Assembly: GCA_014584295.1 (NCBI GenBank)
Contig: JACTNC010000061.1
Span: 1-64,000 of the forward strand
Reading direction: 5' to 3'
Origin: Verrucomicrobiota bacterium
GTDB lineage: Bacteria > Verrucomicrobiota > Verrucomicrobiia > Opitutales > Opitutaceae
DNA length: 64,000 nucleotides
Each line of letters begins with the position of its first letter. Position 1 is the first letter of the stretch. Position numbers and translations under genes: made by a program. Below the pieces are notes generated by a model, which saw only the letters and a program-made list of their open reading frames with translations, made no database searches and had not been told where the DNA came from. This document shows positions 63,301 through 64,000 of the stretch, in pieces.

Positions 63301-64000
63301 GGGAATCAGCGTCGGCCCGGACGGGGGTCTGTACATTCTCGACTGGCACAATCCGATCATCGGACACATGCAGCATCACCTGCGCGACCCCAATCGCGAT
63401 GCGATCCACGGCCGCATCTACCGCATCATCTACGAGGGGCGGCCGCTTCTGAAGCAGCCGAAGATCTATGGTCAGTCGATCGAGGCCCTCCTCGACCTCC
63501 TGAAGGAGCCGGAGAATCACGTGCGGGAACTGGCGAAGATTGAACTCGGCAAGCACGAGTCGGGCAAGGTGATGGCGGCTGCGGACGCATGGATGAAGCG
63601 GCTGGATCCGAATGATCCGGACTATGCGCACCAGTTGACCGAGGTGCTGTGGCTTCATCAATGGCACAACGTCGTGGACGCACCGCTGCTGCGCAGGCTG
63701 CTGAGGTATCCCGAGCCGAACGTGCGGGCGGCGGCGACACGTGTGCTTTGCTACTGGCGCGATCGTATTCCCGATGCCGTGCAACTCCTCAAGGTGCAGG
63801 CGGCGGACGAGAATCCGCGGGTGCGTCTGCACGCGATCCGTGCGGCCAGCTTCATTTCCTCCCCGGAGGCGGTCGATGCGGCACTCGCTTCGATCGATCG
63901 GCCTTTTGACTATTACCTCGATTACACGCTCGGAGAGACGCTCAAGCAGTTGCGTCCCCACTGGATCTCGCAACTCGAGGATGTCGCCGCATTGGAAAAG
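60326..64000 (+). CDS. giant ThuA + SGNH-like + PVC dehydrogenase + HEAT fusion protein (3' end outside window)
   Basis: The frame from ATG 60326 is open to the right edge: 1225 codons with no stop. A signal peptide (ALSLILAFCAPLVLAAAE) leads into a ThuA-like domain (about residues 38-295: VVLLSGDEEYRSEEALPML, then VPIIALRTSTHAF). An SGNH-like domain follows (369-551: IAFIGNALADRM, FFGFNESFHG, DGVHLN); it has Ala376 where the Ser nucleophile should be. A PVC-type dehydrogenase propeller covers about 680-1040 (SPGLKVNLFASEKEFPELV, HHVANSLAYEPGGAIYLSDG), then HEAT-like helices. A C-terminal cytochrome c domain is expected beyond the edge, by analogy with the gene at 51448. Confidence 0.85.
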   Translation, partial: MILRRALSLILAFCAPLVLAAAERTLVFSPPGNPASAKHVVLLSGDEEYRSEEALPMLAKILSQRHGFKTTVLFALDADGVINPNNTKSLPGAEALDTADAIVMSLRFRDWPEAAMKHFVDAYRRGVPIIALRTSTHAFKIPGGQYASFTDFGKRVLGEQWVSHWGRHKVEATRAVIEPSEKANPLLRGVGEIFGTTDVYEAYPPADATILLRGLVLSGMNRSDPPANTVKKRSSDKKEQPVNSPAMPVAWTRVYRNEAGRDNRILTITMGAATDFTDESLRRLVVNGVYWGLGRKVPSKADVRLVDPYAPTPYGFNGYRVGLIPADHALGKTLREGAPRAPGSGGDVKPAPVIPSRVGLPLTLSPGERIAFIGNALADRMQHQGSLETLIHARYPQYNLVVRNLGFSGDEVAMRARSKDFGTPDEWLTRVGANVVFAFFGFNESFHGEAGLPKFKEDLARFLQETHAKNYSGAGAPRIVLFSPIAAETMPDPNLAMPESTNRNLALYAAAMAEVARDRAGVTFVDLFTPSKALYAEAAKAGKTLTFDGVHLNASGDAAFAPVIFKALTGEDAPRGDWSLLKQAVNAKNEMWHSRYRTVDGYNIYGGRSTLSYVSGEGGPKISNFQVMQEEMTQRDVMTANRDKRVWSVAKGKDIPVDDSNLPPVTPVKTNIPGANPDGSHVFLGGEEAIQKMTVSPGLKVNLFASEKEFPELVKPVQMAWDTRGRLWVSVWPSYPERTPTSEKGDSLLIFEDTDGDGRADKCSHFMDDLNCPTGFQFFKDGVLLMQAPDLWFVRDTDGDGRADWKERVVMGLDSADSHHVANSLAYEPGGAIYLSDGVFLRSQIETRNGVLRNIDGAVYRYEPLTQKVETYASYNFMNPHGRTFDRWGNDLIVDATGNETFFGAAFSGKIDYPAKHPKMKQFWARPARPSAASAIITTRQFPDEFQGNFINGNVIGFQGFYRVKVVEDGSGLHGERLPDLLSSSDPNFRPVGISVGPDGGLYILDWHNPIIGHMQHHLRDPNRDAIHGRIYRIIYEGRPLLKQPKIYGQSIEALLDLLKEPENHVRELAKIELGKHESGKVMAAADAWMKRLDPNDPDYAHQLTEVLWLHQWHNVVDAPLLRRLLRYPEPNVRAAATRVLCYWRDRIPDAVQLLKVQAADENPRVRLHAIRAASFISSPEAVDAALASIDRPFDYYLDYTLGETLKQLRPHWISQLEDVAALEK

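Noticed and set aside
1..64000. tRNA, rRNA, CRISPR array, prophage or complete insertion sequence
   Set aside because: I read the gaps for cloverleaf-like stretches, regularly spaced repeats, transposase or integrase motifs and found none that hold up.

Overview
The window looks like chromosomal DNA from a Verrucomicrobiota bacterium, most probably Opitutaceae-like. This is inferred from gene content, not from a marker gene. The indicators are a large TonB receptor whose mature part begins with a VVELSPFQV-type motif, several S1 sulfatases, planctomycete/verrucomicrobial (PVC)-type dehydrogenase and cytochrome proteins, a MoxR/DUF58/BatA/DUF4159 locus, and high-GC codon use. No rRNA, tRNA, CRISPR array, phage or intact insertion sequence was seen. 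Nearly all the DNA is coding.

Left part (1-20.6 kb). After a DUF3185 membrane protein with a strong terminator (148-183) comes a tight eight-gene plus-strand operon (813-15540). It encodes a TPR protein with an HEFCH metalloprotease site, a DUF4159 protein, a MoxR ATPase, a DUF58 protein, a BatA-type membrane protein, a 1205-residue membrane coiled-coil protein, a VWA/amidotransferase-like membrane protein and a caspase-like protein. Most junctions are ATGA overlaps. A minus-strand pair follows: a TPR protein and an exosortase fused to its EpsI domain. Next are a secreted redoxin and a DapF homologue in which both catalytic cysteines are serine.

Polysaccharide region (20.9-36.6 kb). An ECF sigma factor, a FecR anti-sigma factor and a TonB receptor with an N-terminal STN domain stand in front of a sulfatase, a heparinase II-type lyase, a beta-propeller glycosidase-like protein and a second sulfatase, all on the plus strand. 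A protease-like protein with a ruined HExxH site follows. A third sulfatase converges from the right. Together these look like a self-regulated uptake and degradation locus for a sulfated, uronate-containing polysaccharide; no SusD was seen.

Middle (36.9-45.3 kb). A conserved protein of unknown function, SppA, SufT, a PIN/antitoxin pair bracketed by a 28-bp direct repeat, a Tat-exported sugar isomerase-like protein and a GT39-like membrane glycosyltransferase.

Nitrate region (45.4-51.3 kb, minus strand). Membrane subunit, Nas/Nap-type molybdoenzyme, four-cluster ferredoxin, Tat-anchored Rieske protein and a NarK transporter in one operon. No nitrite reductase lies in the window.

Right part (51.4-64 kb). 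A 1140-residue PVC-type dehydrogenase/HEAT/cytochrome c protein, a PAS-AraC regulator, an 800-bp gap holding a TTCGTG inverted repeat, then cupin, TIM-barrel and Gfo/Idh genes for sugar conversion. A giant ThuA-SGNH-propeller-HEAT protein runs off the right edge.
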